Shown here piece after piece: positions 8,014 to 19,694 of a stretch of DNA of 64,000 nucleotides; position 1 is the stretch's first letter; each line of letters opens with the position of its first letter. Below the pieces are notes generated by a model that worked only from the letters and a program-made list of their open reading frames with translations, made no database searches and was not told the origin of the DNA. A program made the translations under genes and the position numbers. This DNA is from Microbacterium proteolyticum (GTDB lineage Bacteria; Actinomycetota; Actinomycetes; Actinomycetales; Microbacteriaceae): assembly GCF_030818075.1 (NCBI RefSeq), contig NZ_JAUSZZ010000001.1, positions 2,480,001 to 2,544,000 of the forward strand, given 5' to 3'.

Positions 8014-9202
8014 TTACGTCGTCATCGAGGATGCCGCGGGGCTCAGTTCCGCGGCCGAGACCCTGGCCGGGGGCACGGGCCCCGTCGCCGTCGACGTCGA
8101 GCGCGCCTCGGGATTCCGGTACTCCCAGCGCGCGTACCTCATCCAGGTGTTCCGGCGCGGTGCGGGCGTGTTCCTCTTCGACCCGTCGACCATCGAGGAC
8201 TTCTCGCCGCTGCAGGCGGCCCTCGGCGAGACGGAATGGGTGTTCCATGCCGCCAGCCAAGACCTGCCGTCTCTGCGCGAGCGCGGCCTCGAGCCGCCTT
8301 CCATCTTCGACACCGAACTCGGCTCGCGCCTCTTGGGCCATGAGCGGGTGGGACTCGGCGCGGTCGTCGAGCAGACGCTCGGGATCACTCTGGCCAAGGC
8401 GCACTCGGCCGCGGACTGGTCGACGCGCCCCCTTCCGGCATCCTGGCTCGAGTACGCCGCCCTCGACGTGGAGCACCTCATCGACGTCCGCGACGTGCTG
8501 ACGGCCGAGCTGGAGGAGCAGCAGAAGACCGAGTTCGCCCGGCAGGAGTTCCAGGCGGTCCTCGACCGCCTGCCCAAGCCGGCGCGCGACGACCCCTGGC
8601 GCCGACTGAGCGGCCTGCACTCCGTGCGGGGGCGTCGCGCCCTGGCCGTCGCACGCTCGCTCTGGCTGGCGCGCGAGGACTATGCCCGCGAGCAGGACGT
8701 CGCCCCGGGGCGCCTGGTGCCCGACCGCGCCCTCGTTGCGGCCGTGCTCGCCGATCCGCCGACCAAGCAGGCGCTGGCCGGCGTGAAGGAGTTCAACGGG
8801 CGCGCCAGTCGCACGCAGCTCGACCGGTGGTGGAACGCCATCGTGGCGGGACGTGAGGCGACCGACCTCCCCGCGGATCGCGTCCCCAGCGACACGCTGC
8901 CTCCCCCGCGCGCGTGGGCCGACCGCAACCCCGAGGCGGACCGGCGGCTGAAGGCGGCCCGGCCAGCCATTGAGGCGCGCGCCGAAGAGCTGCGGATGCC
9001 GACCGAGAACCTGTTGACCCCCGAGACGCTGCGCCGCGTGGCGTGGGCGCCGCCGGCCGAGATCACGGCCGAGGCGATCGGGGCGGCTCTCGCCGAACTC
9101 GGTGCGCGCCCCTGGCAGATTGAGCAGACCGCACAGGTGATCGCCGATAGTTTTGTAGCTTCCCTCAATCCCGCCGAGGACCCCTCCCCCGCCGGTTCGT
9201 AG
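8006..9202 (+). CDS. Ribonuclease D-like 3'-5' exonuclease with HRDC domain
   Basis: A 398-residue protein. Residues 1-190 form a DEDD-type exonuclease domain: VAVDVERASG gives the first acidic pair, then a FHAASQDLPSL helix and a YAALDVEHLID segment that matches the DEDDy motif with its tyrosine. Residues about 215-290 form an HRDC domain, and a second HRDC-like region follows. RNase D enzymes trim the 3' ends of structured RNA. The GTG start at 8006 overlaps the DUF3000 stop, implying translational coupling. The upstream in-frame extension is Arg-rich and runs inside the DUF3000 gene, so it was rejected. Confidence 0.85.
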   Translation: MVDYVVIEDAAGLSSAAETLAGGTGPVAVDVERASGFRYSQRAYLIQVFRRGAGVFLFDPSTIEDFSPLQAALGETEWVFHAASQDLPSLRERGLEPPSIFDTELGSRLLGHERVGLGAVVEQTLGITLAKAHSAADWSTRPLPASWLEYAALDVEHLIDVRDVLTAELEEQQKTEFARQEFQAVLDRLPKPARDDPWRRLSGLHSVRGRRALAVARSLWLAREDYAREQDVAPGRLVPDRALVAAVLADPPTKQALAGVKEFNGRASRTQLDRWWNAIVAGREATDLPADRVPSDTLPPPRAWADRNPEADRRLKAARPAIEARAEELRMPTENLLTPETLRRVAWAPPAEITAEAIGAALAELGARPWQIEQTAQVIADSFVASLNPAEDPSPAGS

Positions 9203-9273
9203 GTTCGGACAACCGATTCTTCGGCGCGAAACCGCTTTCCTAGGCTGGATTCATCCCCAACACAGGAGGCAGA

Positions 9274-10484
9274 GTGGCCGAGATGACGGACGTCTTCTTC
9301 GTCGACGGAATGCGCACCCCTTTCGGGCGCGCCGGCGAGAAGGGCATGTACTGGAACACCCGCGCCGACGACCTGGTCGTCAAGGCGATCATCGGGCTGA
9401 TGGAGCGCAACGGCGACGTGCCGAAAGACCGGATCGACGACGTGGCGATCGCCGCGACGTCGCAGACGGGTGATCAGGGACTCACGCTCGGCCGCACCGC
9501 GGCGATCCTGGCGGGCCTGCCGATGACGGTGCCCGGCCTCTCGCGATCGAGCGTATGTGCGCCGGAGCCATGACGAGCGTGACCACCATGGGCGCCTCCA
9601 TCGGCGTCGGCATGTACGACCTCGCTCTCGCCGGCGGCGTCGAGCACATGGGGCGCCACCCCATCGGCGGCAACGTCGACCCCAACCCGCGGTTCGTGGC
9701 CGAGAAGCTCGTCGACCCGGGCGCGCTCAACATGGGCGTGACGGCCGAGCGCATCCACGACCGCTTCCCGCACCTGACGAAGGAGCGCGCCGACCGTTTC
9801 GGCGCCGCGAGCCAGCACAAGGTGCAGGCCGCCTACGAGGCTGGCAAGATCCAGCCCGATCTCGTGCCCGTCGCGGTGAAGGATGCCGACGGCGCCTGGG
9901 GCCTCGCAACCGAGGACGAGGGTCGCCGCCCCGAGACGACGGTGGAAGGGCTCGCAACGCTGAAGACCCCGTTCCGCCCCCACGGGCGCGTCACCGCCGG
10001 GACGTCGTCACCGCTCACCGACGGTGCGACCATCAGCCTGCTCGCCGGCTCCGGCGCCGTGAAGGAGTTCGGGCTCGCGCCGAAGATGCGCATGGTCTCA
10101 TTCGCGTTCGCGGGCGTGCAGCCCGAGATCATGGGCATCGGCCCGATCCCCTCGACCGAGAAGGCCTTGAAGAAGGCCGGCCTGACGATCGACGACATCG
10201 GGCTCTTCGAGCTCAACGAGGCGTTCGCCATCCAGGTGATCTCGCTGCTCGACCACTTCGGCATCGCCGACGACGACCCGCGCGTGAACCCGTGGGGCGG
10301 AGCCATCGCCGTCGGCCACCCGCTCGCGGCATCCGGAGTCCGTCTCATGATTCAACTGGCCGCCCAGTTCGCCGAGCGACCCGACGTGCGCTACGGCCTC
10401 ACCGCCATGTGCGTGGGCCTCGGGCAGGGTGGCTCGGTCATCTGGGAGAACCCGTTCTTCGACGGAAAGAAGAAGCGCAAGTGA
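9274..10484 (+). pseudogene. fadA: Acetyl-CoA C-acyltransferase (thiolase), frameshifted
   Basis: Two adjacent frames together make one thiolase of about 402 residues. Frame one (9274-9573) gives the N-terminal core from a GTG with a strong AGGAGG site. Frame two carries the rest, including the nucleophile loop RMCAGAMTSV, the GEVE-like H region (GGVEHMG), NEAFA and the C-terminal catalytic cysteine loop MCVGLGQGG. At 9541-9546 the sequence TCGCGATCG appears where TCGATCG would keep the frame, a 2-bp CG duplication. Restored, it reads V-P-G-L-S-I-E-R-M-C-A-G. The enzyme cleaves 3-ketoacyl-CoA in beta-oxidation. The FadB-type gene overlaps its stop codon. It may be a sequencing error rather than a real pseudogene. 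Confidence 0.85.
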
Positions 10485-12619
10485 CCGACTACTCGACGAT
10501 CGACTTCTCCCCCCTCGACGCCCTGTCCGGCGACGAGGTGGTGACCCACTCCCCCGTCCGCGACGTGCGCCTGCCATCAGGGAACGTGCTCGCGCTGATC
10601 ACGCTCGACAACGGCCGCGACCACACCCGCCCCAACACGCTCGGACCCGCGACGCTCGCCGAGCTCGACCGTACGCTCACTTCGCTGAAGGCGCGGGCGG
10701 CGGCGGGTGAGATCCACGCGGTCGCCGTCACCGGCAAGCAGTACATCCTCGCCGCAGGCGCCGACCTGTCGGAGGTGTCGCGACTCCCATCGAAAGACAT
10801 CGCCCGTCTCATCGCCCAGCGCGGGCATCAGGTGATCGGCTCGTTGTCCGAGTTGGGTGTGCCGTCGTTCGCGTTCGTCAACGGCCTCGCCCTCGGTGGC
10901 GGGCTCGAGATCGCGCTGAACTCGACGTACCGCACGGTCGACGCCTCGGCGGCGGCGATCGCGCTGCCCGAGGTGTTTCTCGGCATCATCCCCGGGTGGG
11001 GCGGTGCGTACCTGCTGCCGAACCTCATCGGGATCGAGAACGCGCTCGAGGTCGTCGTCTCGAACCCGCTCAAGCAGAACCGCATGCTCAAGCCGCAGAA
11101 GGCGTTCGACCTCGGGATCATGGATGCCATCTTCCCGGCGGCCTCCTACCTCGAGGACTCGCTGCGGTGGGCGGACGGTGTGCTCACCGGCCGCGTGCGT
11201 GTGGAGCGCAAGAACGAGCCGGGCAAGCTCGAGCGCCTGACGAAGTGGCCCATCGCCATCAAGATGGCCCGCGGCATGCTCGAGTCGAAGATCGGCACCG
11301 TCCCCCGCTCCCCGTACGTCGCGCTCGACCTGCTCGACAAGGCCAAGAGCGGCACGAAGGCCGAGGGGTTCGCCCGCGAGGACGAGGCTCTCGCCGACCT
11401 CATCTCGGGCGACCAGTTCGCGGCATCCATGTACGCGTTCGATCTCGTGCAGAAGCGCGCGAAGCGTCCGGTCGGGGCTCCCGACAAGGCCCTGGCGAAG
11501 AGGGTCACGAAGGTCGGCGTCATCGGTGCGGGGCTCATGGCGTCGCAGTTCGCGCTGCTGTTCGTGCGGAAGCTGCGGGTGCCCGTCATCATCACCGACC
11601 TCGACCAGGGCCGGGTCGACAAGGGAGTGGCATCCATCCACGAGGAGATCGGGAAGCTCGAGGCGAAGGGTCGCCTGGACGGCGACACCGCCAACCAGCT
11701 TCGCGCCCTCGTGCACGGGACGACCGACCGCAGCGAGTTCGCGGACTGCGACTTCGTCATCGAGGCGGTGTTCGAGGAGGTCGGCGTCAAGCAGGACGTC
11801 TTCTCCGCGATCGAGAAGATCGTCGCCGAGGATGCCATCCTCGCCACGAACACCTCGTCGCTGTCGGTTGCCGAGATCGGGTCCGTGCTGCAGCATCCTG
11901 AGCGCCTCGTCGGATTCCACTTCTTCAACCCCGTCGCGGTCATGCCGCTCATCGAGGTCGTGAAGACGGATGCCACGTCGGATGCGGCTCTGTCGACCGC
12001 CTTCGTGGTCGCGAAGGGGCTGGGGAAGAACGCCGTGCTCACCGCCGACGCTCCCGGCTTCGTGGTGAACCGGCTGCTGGCGAAGGTCATGGGCGAGGCG
12101 GCGCGGGCTGTGTACGAAGGGACGCCGATCGCGACGGTGGAGAAGGCGTTCGCGCCGCTCGGCCTGCCGATGGGGCCGTTCCAGCTCATCGACCTCGTGG
12201 GCTGGAAGGTCGCCGCCCACGTGCAGGACACGATGGCGCACGCCTTCCCCGACCGGTTCTTCGCATCCGAGAACTTCCATGAGCTCGCGGCGCTGCCCGA
12301 GGTCGTCGAGAAAGACAAGGGCGGCCGCGTGACCGGCTGGACCAAGGCCGCGCAGAAGGTGCTGGTCACCCGCAAGACGCCGGTGGCGCCCGAGACGATC
12401 CTCGCTCGCGTGCAGGACGGTCTCGCGCAGGAGATCAAGATCATGCTCGACGAGGGCGTGGTCCCCGAGGTGCAGGACATCGACCTGTGCCTCATCCTCG
12501 GCGCCGGCTGGCCCTTCATCGACGGCGGGGCGTCGCCCTATCTCGACCGTGAGGGAGCGTCGGAGCGCGCCTTCGGCGACACCTTCCACCACCCGCCCAT
12601 CCGCGGCATCGACGGCTGA
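10481..12619 (+). CDS. fadB: 3-hydroxyacyl-CoA dehydrogenase / enoyl-CoA hydratase (FadB type)
   Basis: A 712-residue bifunctional beta-oxidation protein. The N-terminal crotonase domain shows the oxyanion-hole segments (ILAAGADLSEV and NGLALGGGLEIAL). From about residue 345 an NAD-binding Rossmann fold begins (VGVIGAGLMAS), followed by the 3-hydroxyacyl-CoA dehydrogenase signature VGFHFFNPVAVMPLIEVV and two C-terminal helical domains. It hydrates enoyl-CoA and oxidises the 3-hydroxyacyl-CoA, passing product to the thiolase. The GTG start overlaps the thiolase stop (GTGA), so the two were translationally coupled. A terminator-like hairpin follows. Confidence 0.93.
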   Translation: MTDYSTIDFSPLDALSGDEVVTHSPVRDVRLPSGNVLALITLDNGRDHTRPNTLGPATLAELDRTLTSLKARAAAGEIHAVAVTGKQYILAAGADLSEVSRLPSKDIARLIAQRGHQVIGSLSELGVPSFAFVNGLALGGGLEIALNSTYRTVDASAAAIALPEVFLGIIPGWGGAYLLPNLIGIENALEVVVSNPLKQNRMLKPQKAFDLGIMDAIFPAASYLEDSLRWADGVLTGRVRVERKNEPGKLERLTKWPIAIKMARGMLESKIGTVPRSPYVALDLLDKAKSGTKAEGFAREDEALADLISGDQFAASMYAFDLVQKRAKRPVGAPDKALAKRVTKVGVIGAGLMASQFALLFVRKLRVPVIITDLDQGRVDKGVASIHEEIGKLEAKGRLDGDTANQLRALVHGTTDRSEFADCDFVIEAVFEEVGVKQDVFSAIEKIVAEDAILATNTSSLSVAEIGSVLQHPERLVGFHFFNPVAVMPLIEVVKTDATSDAALSTAFVVAKGLGKNAVLTADAPGFVVNRLLAKVMGEAARAVYEGTPIATVEKAFAPLGLPMGPFQLIDLVGWKVAAHVQDTMAHAFPDRFFASENFHELAALPEVVEKDKGGRVTGWTKAAQKVLVTRKTPVAPETILARVQDGLAQEIKIMLDEGVVPEVQDIDLCLILGAGWPFIDGGASPYLDREGASERAFGDTFHHPPIRGIDG

Positions 12620-12631
12620 CCCCCGGCCAGA

Positions 12632-12670
12632 CGACAGCGGCGCCGTCCCCGAGGGGCGGCGCCGCTGTCG
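12632..12670. terminator. Terminator-like hairpin after fadB
   Basis: A near-perfect inverted repeat of about 18 bp (CGACAGCGGCGCCGTCCCC and its complement around GA). No clear T-tract follows, so its efficiency as an intrinsic terminator is uncertain. Its 3' arm is then repeated in tandem. Confidence 0.65.
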
Positions 12671-12750
12671 TGCGTGGAGGGTGCCGCTGTCGTGCGGGGG
12701 GCGGCGCCGCTGTCGTGCGGGGGGCGGTGCCGCTGTCATGCGTGGGCGTC
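12661..12750. repeat. 22-23 bp tandem repeat of a terminator arm
   Basis: GCCGCTGTCGTGCGNGG-type units start at 12661, 12683, 12706 and 12729. The first overlaps the 3' arm of the preceding hairpin, so the hairpin arm seems to have been amplified. No coding function is supported. Confidence 0.75.
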
Positions 12751-12762
12751 GCGCGTCACCAG

Positions 12763-13100
12763 GACAGGGCGTGCGCCGAGAACAGGGGGATCGCGTGGGT
12801 TTCGGCCTGTTGTCGTGGCATCCCCTGTTCTGGGCACACGGTCTGGTGGCGGCGCGGAGGAGCGGGCTGCGGCGAGAACAGGGCGTGCGGTGGAAACAGG
12901 GCGTGCGCCGAGAACAGGGGGATCGCGTGGGTTTCGGCCTGTTGTCGTGGCATCCCCTGTTCTGGTCACACGGTCTGGTGGCGTCGCGGAGGAGCGGGCT
13001 GCGGCGAGAACAGGGCGTGCGGTGGGAACGGGGCGTGCGGCGAGAACAGGGCGTTGGCGCCGGTTCTGGCCTATATCCGCGACATCCCCTGTTCTCGCGA
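12763..13100. repeat. 132-bp direct repeat array with GAACAGGG/CCCTGTTC arms
   Basis: Two nearly identical 132-bp units begin at about 12771 and 12903, and a diverged partial third copy runs to about 13100. Each unit holds an inverted pair: GAGAACAGGGG on one side and CCCCTGTTCTGG about 40 bp later, with extra GAACAGGGCGTGCG copies between units. The period is a multiple of three, which opens long frames on both strands, but these frames are only the repeat read as protein. The 545-bp gap between fadB and dxs otherwise holds no gene that can be supported. Confidence 0.8.
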
Positions 13101-13116
13101 CCGAGGGGTGTACATA

Positions 13117-13151
13117 GGACGGGCCGTGTGCTGGCATCCCGGCCCGTCCTG
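13117..13151 (-). terminator. Terminator of dxs
   Basis: Inverted repeat GGACGGGCC / GGCCCGTCC with a 15-nt loop, about 15 nt after the dxs stop on the minus strand. Confidence 0.65.
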
Positions 13152-13164
13152 AGTGGCCGTCGCG

Positions 13165-15115
13165 TCAGGGTCGCGACTTCTCCCACTCGTCGAGCGTCGG
13201 GATCGAGCCCGTCGGCGTCTGACGGGCGACCGGAATGCGCGTGCCGAGCACCTGGGCCACGACGTCGTGGGCGATCTTGGATGCCGTGAGGCCGGCATCC
13301 TCGAGGATCTGTTCACGCGTGGCGTGGTCGATGAACTCGTCGGGGATGCCGAGCTCGTCGACGGCCGTGTCGACGCCGGCCTCGCGCAGCACCTGGCGCA
13401 CGCGCGTGCCGACTCCGCCGACGCGGATGCCGTCTTCGATGGTGATGACGAGGCGGTGCTCGCGGGCGAGCTCGACGATCGACGGCTGCACGGGGATCGC
13501 CCAGCGCGGGTCGATGACGGTCGCGCCGATGCCCTGGGCGCGGAGCCGCTCGGCGACCTCGAGCGCCAGGTGCACCATCGGACCGATACCGACCAGGAGT
13601 ACGTCTTCGCCGGCCCCGCGGGAGAGCACGTCGACGCCGTCGGACAGCCGCTCGACGGCCTCGACGTCGGCCGGGACCTTGCCCTTGGGGTAGCGCACGA
13701 CCGTCGGCGCGTCTTCGATGGCGACGGCCTCGCGGAACTCCTCGCGCAGGCGCGCAGCGTCACGGGGCGCGGCGATCCGGATGCCGGGAACGAGCTGCAG
13801 CATCGCGAGGTCCCAGATGCCGTGGTGGCTCGGACCGTCGGGGCCGGTCACCCCGGCGCGATCGAGCACGAACGTGACGCCCGCCTTGTGCAGGGCCACA
13901 TCCATCATCACCTGATCGAACGCGCGGTTCATGAAGGTGGCGTAGATGGCGACGACCGGGTGCAGACCACCGAAGGCGAGACCGGCGGCGGACGCGACGG
14001 CGTGCTGCTCGGCGATACCGACGTCGTACACGCGCTCGGGGGAAGTGCTCGGAGAACAGCTGCAGACCGGTGGGGCGGAGCATCGCGGCGGTCATCGCGA
14101 TGACGTCGTCGCGCTCGGCGCCGACCGCGGTGAGCTCCTCGGCGAACACGTCGGTCCATTGCGTGCCGCCGCCGGAGCCGATCGCCTCGCCGGTGATCGG
14201 GTCGATCTTGCCGACGGCGTGGAACTGGTCGGCCTCGTCGCTGAGGGCGGGCGCGTAGCCGCTGCCCTTGTCGGTGATCGCGTGCACGATGACGGGGGCG
14301 CCGTACGTCTTGGCGAGCTCGAGCGTCTCGATGAGCGATTCGAAGTCGTGGCCGTCGATCGGCCCGAGGTATTTGATATCGAGGTTGCTGTACAGCGCCT
14401 CGTTGTTGGTGAAGCGCGAGAGGAAGCCGTGGGTTCCGCCGCGGACCCCGCGATACACCGCGCGGGCGGCGGGTCCGAGGCGTCGGAAGAGCGTGTCGGA
14501 CCCGCGGTGCAGCGTGCGGTACGCATCGTTCGTGCGGACGCGGTTGAGGTAGCGCGCCATGCCGCCGATGGTCGGAGCGTACGAACGACCGTTGTCGTTG
14601 ACCACGATGACGAGGTTCCGGTCGTTGTCGTCGCTGATGTTGTTCAGCGCCTCCCAGGTCATGCCACCCGTGAGGGCACCGTCGCCGACGACGGCCACGA
14701 CATGGCGGTCACGACGACCGGTCCGGCTGAACGCCCGCGACACTCCATCGGCCCAGCTGAGCGAACTCGACGCGTGCGACGACTCGACGATGTCGTGCTC
14801 GCTCTCGGAGCGCTGCGGGTAGCCGGCGAGGCCCCCGCGCGAGCGCAGGTTCTCGAAATCCTGGCGGCCTGTCAGCATCTTGTGGACGTACGACTGGTGG
14901 CCGGTGTCGAAGATGATGGGGTCGGCCGGTGAGTCGAAGACTTTGTGCAGGGCGATCGTGAGCTCGACGACGCCGAGGTTGGGGCCGAGATGGCCGCCGG
15001 TGCGAGCGACGTTCTCGACGAGGAAGGAACGGACCTCGGCCGCCAGCTCGCGTAGCTGGTCGGGGGTGAGGTCATCGAGGTCGCGGGGTCCGCGAATGCC
15101 GGGTAGGAGAGCCAT
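13165..15115 (-). pseudogene. dxs: 1-deoxy-D-xylulose-5-phosphate synthase, frameshifted
   Basis: Together two frames encode a full-length DXS of about 649 residues, the thiamine-diphosphate enzyme that starts the MEP isoprenoid pathway from pyruvate and glyceraldehyde 3-phosphate. The N-terminal part (15115 to about 14042) carries GHQSYVHKMLTG, the ThDP motif VVGDGALTGGMTWEALNN and the YLGPIDGHD segment. The C-terminal part carries [11 protein letters not shown], with the catalytic Glu region, and the transketolase C-domain. The frames part in a run of five G (14038-14042, C on the coding strand); four would restore [12 protein letters not shown] is normally essential, so a sequencing or assembly error is the simpler explanation. 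Confidence 0.9.
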
Positions 15116-15218
15116 ACGACTCCTCTCGTGCGGTATGCGCGGGGGCGCGCGTACGGGTCGATTCTAGTCTCGGGGGCTGGCCGGAGCCCGGCAAAGGCTT
15201 GCGTCCGCCGACCTCGCA

Positions 15219-15286
15219 TGCGCGTGAGTCGCCGGCATCTGTCGCCTCGGCTCGCTCGTGAGCGACAAACACTGGCGACTCACGCA
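15219..15286. repeat. Imperfect inverted repeat element, TGAGTCGCC...GGCGACTCA
   Basis: A 68-bp palindromic element between acn and dxs. The left arm TGAGTCGCC...TGTCGC and the right arm GCGACA...GGCGACTCACGCA pair over two blocks (12 and 6 bp) separated by a 6-bp mismatch, with an 11-13 nt loop. It is distinct from the adjacent terminator and resembles a dispersed intergenic repeat. Confidence 0.65.
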
Positions 15287-15296
15287 TCGGAAAACG

Positions 15297-15333
15297 AAGG
15301 CGCCCCGGGAGGCGAAGCTCCCGGGGCGCCTTC
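15297..15333 (-). terminator. Terminator of acn
   Basis: A 16-bp perfect stem (GAAGGCGCCCCGGGAG and its complement, loop GCGAAG) directly downstream of the acn stop on the minus strand. It would terminate acn transcription before the palindromic repeat and dxs. Confidence 0.85.
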
Positions 15334-15341
15334 CTGTGGTG

Positions 15342-18182
<2,841 letters not shown>

Positions 18183-18293
18183 GATCGTCTCCTTCGTCGG
18201 CGAATGCGCAGGCGTCGGCCCGCTCTCGACCATCTTCCCCGCCCTGCTCGGCCGACACCAGGAAGGTCGACCTAACCGTACGAGGGGACGGAT

Positions 18294-18313
18294 TTATCTT
18301 GATGTCAAGATAA
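18294..18313 (-). promoter_or_regulatory. 20-bp palindromic operator candidate upstream of acnA
   Basis: TTATCTTGATGTCAAGATAA is a perfect 9-bp inverted repeat with a 2-bp centre. On the acn strand its centre contains TTGACA, so it could overlap a -35 element. The layout suits a dimeric MarR-family regulator; Streptomyces TamR is a MarR regulator of aconitase, but assignment to it here is inference. No regulator gene is nearby. Confidence 0.55.
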
Positions 18314-18315
18314 TA

Positions 18316-19071
18316 TCAGGACTCGCGGCGCGGGGAGAGGGAACGCACCACGAGCCACGTGACGGCCAACATGGGGGCGAAGAGCGGGAGCCCCATGACG
18401 ATCTTGAGCGTGCCGAGAGCGGTCACGTCTCCCGCGAAGTACAGCGGCAGCTGGACGGCCAAGCGCGCCGCGAACAACGCCGCCCACGCCAGCGACAGCC
18501 ACGTGTAGGCCAGACGCTTGCGGCGGTCCGCACGCCAGCGCGTGCCCTCGCCGAGCAGGTATCCCGCGGCCAGTCCGATGAGAGGCCAGCCGATCAGCGC
18601 CGACACCAGGAACGCGGTGCCGTAGGCGCCGTTGGTGAAGAAGCCGAAGACGAAGTTGTCCTGCCCGCGCCCGGTCACCAGCGCCAGCACGGCGGCACCG
18701 GCGGTGGCGAGCAGGCCGCCGATCGCGGCGCTCGGCGGCGACTTCGCGATCAGGCGCGCGAGAGTGAACACGACCGCGAGCCCGACCGACACTCCGAGAC
18801 TCAGCCAGAGGTTGCCCTGGCGCGTCTCGGGGTCGATCGTGAGGGTGAACAGCACGACGAACGCCAGCGACGGCAGCACCGATTCGAGGATGCCGCGCAC
18901 TCCCCCCATCGCCGACCACACGGCGGCACCCGTGGAACCGTGCTTCGCGGGGTCGAGACCCGCGCGTCGTGCGGCATTGCCGAGGGCCGCACCGACACTG
19001 TCGGCCGCGGACGGCGGCTCGAGCGGCACCCGGTCGCCGTCGGACGCCGGCCTGGTCGCGTCGTCGCTCAT
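18316..19071 (-). CDS. DUF3159 family membrane protein
   Basis: A 251-residue integral membrane protein with about six hydrophobic helices (for example VLPSLAFVVLFTLTI, LWLSLGVSVGLAVVFTL, AFLVSALIGWPLIGLAAGYLL). The N-terminal ~40 residues are hydrophilic. It belongs to the actinobacterial DUF3159 family of unknown function. The ATG overlaps the DUF3710 stop by 4 nt (ATGA), so it is translated as the last gene of a dut-DUF3710-DUF3159 operon. A transport or signalling role is possible, but nothing in the sequence decides it. Confidence 0.85.
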   Translation of the reverse strand: MSDDATRPASDGDRVPLEPPSAADSVGAALGNAARRAGLDPAKHGSTGAAVWSAMGGVRGILESVLPSLAFVVLFTLTIDPETRQGNLWLSLGVSVGLAVVFTLARLIAKSPPSAAIGGLLATAGAAVLALVTGRGQDNFVFGFFTNGAYGTAFLVSALIGWPLIGLAAGYLLGEGTRWRADRRKRLAYTWLSLAWAALFAARLAVQLPLYFAGDVTALGTLKIVMGLPLFAPMLAVTWLVVRSLSPRRES

Positions 19072-19694
19072 GCGGAGCCGGGGGTCGTCGGCATCCGGAG
19101 CGGGATGAGGTCGCGCGGGGGCATCGGCGAGGTGCCCCGCACCACGACGATCGAGCGGAAGAGGTCCTCGACCGCCGCCGCAGCCTCGATGTCGCTGGTC
19201 GCCGCTCCCCCGACGACGCCCCGCAGGAACCATCGCGGACCGTCGACGCCCACGAACCGCGCCAGACGCTTCGACGAGTTGTCGGTGCCGGCCATGACCG
19301 GCACCTCGGCGAGCAACTCGGGGCCGAGCGGTCCCTGGCGCTCCTCGACGCGACCGCCCTGCTGCTTCACCTGCTGGCGGATCTGTTCGCGCGTCTCCTC
19401 CCACAGGCCGCTCGAGCGCGGCGCGGCGAAGGGCTGCACCTGCAACGTGGAGTCGGCGTAGTCGAGGCCCACGGCCACGATGCGCTTGGTCTGCTCCTCG
19501 ACCTCGAGGCGCAGGTTCAGACCCTCGCGCGGCAGGATCTTGATGCCGCCCAGGTCGATGTAGGGCCGCACCGGATTTGCCTCGGCCTCGTCGAAGGGGC
19601 CGGTGCTCTCACGGTCGAGCGGCGCGCTCTTGGCGGGCGGTGTCGTGTCGGCGACGGGCTCGAGATCGTCGGGAGTGGGCTGGGGGTCGGTCAT
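19068..19694 (-). CDS. DUF3710 family protein
   Basis: A 208-residue soluble protein of the actinobacterial DUF3710 family, function unknown. The core starts with [20 protein letters not shown], a family signature, and includes the conserved [12 protein letters not shown] stretch. It overlaps dut upstream by 4 nt (19691-19694) and DUF3159 downstream by 4 nt, so the three genes form a tightly coupled operon. The dut link is conserved in many actinobacteria and suggests a housekeeping role. Confidence 0.88.
   Translation of the reverse strand: MTDPQPTPDDLEPVADTTPPAKSAPLDRESTGPFDEAEANPVRPYIDLGGIKILPREGLNLRLEVEEQTKRIVAVGLDYADSTLQVQPFAAPRSSGLWEETREQIRQQVKQQGGRVEERQGPLGPELLAEVPVMAGTDNSSKRLARFVGVDGPRWFLRGVVGGAATSDIEAAAAVEDLFRSIVVVRGTSPMPPRDLIPLRMPTTPGSA

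Noticed and set aside
9541-9573. Programmed ribosomal frameshift in the thiolase
   Set aside because: No slippery heptamer or downstream pseudoknot is apparent, and thiolases are not known for this. A 2-bp duplication explains it.
12549-13289. Long open frames on both strands across the 12.7-13.1 kb repeats
   Set aside because: The repeat period is a multiple of three, so stops are avoided in several frames at once. The translations are Arg/Cys/Gly-rich repeats without a family match or ribosome site.
14038-14042. Programmed frameshift in dxs
   Set aside because: The G-run could slip, but no stimulating structure or precedent was seen; a homopolymer error is simpler.
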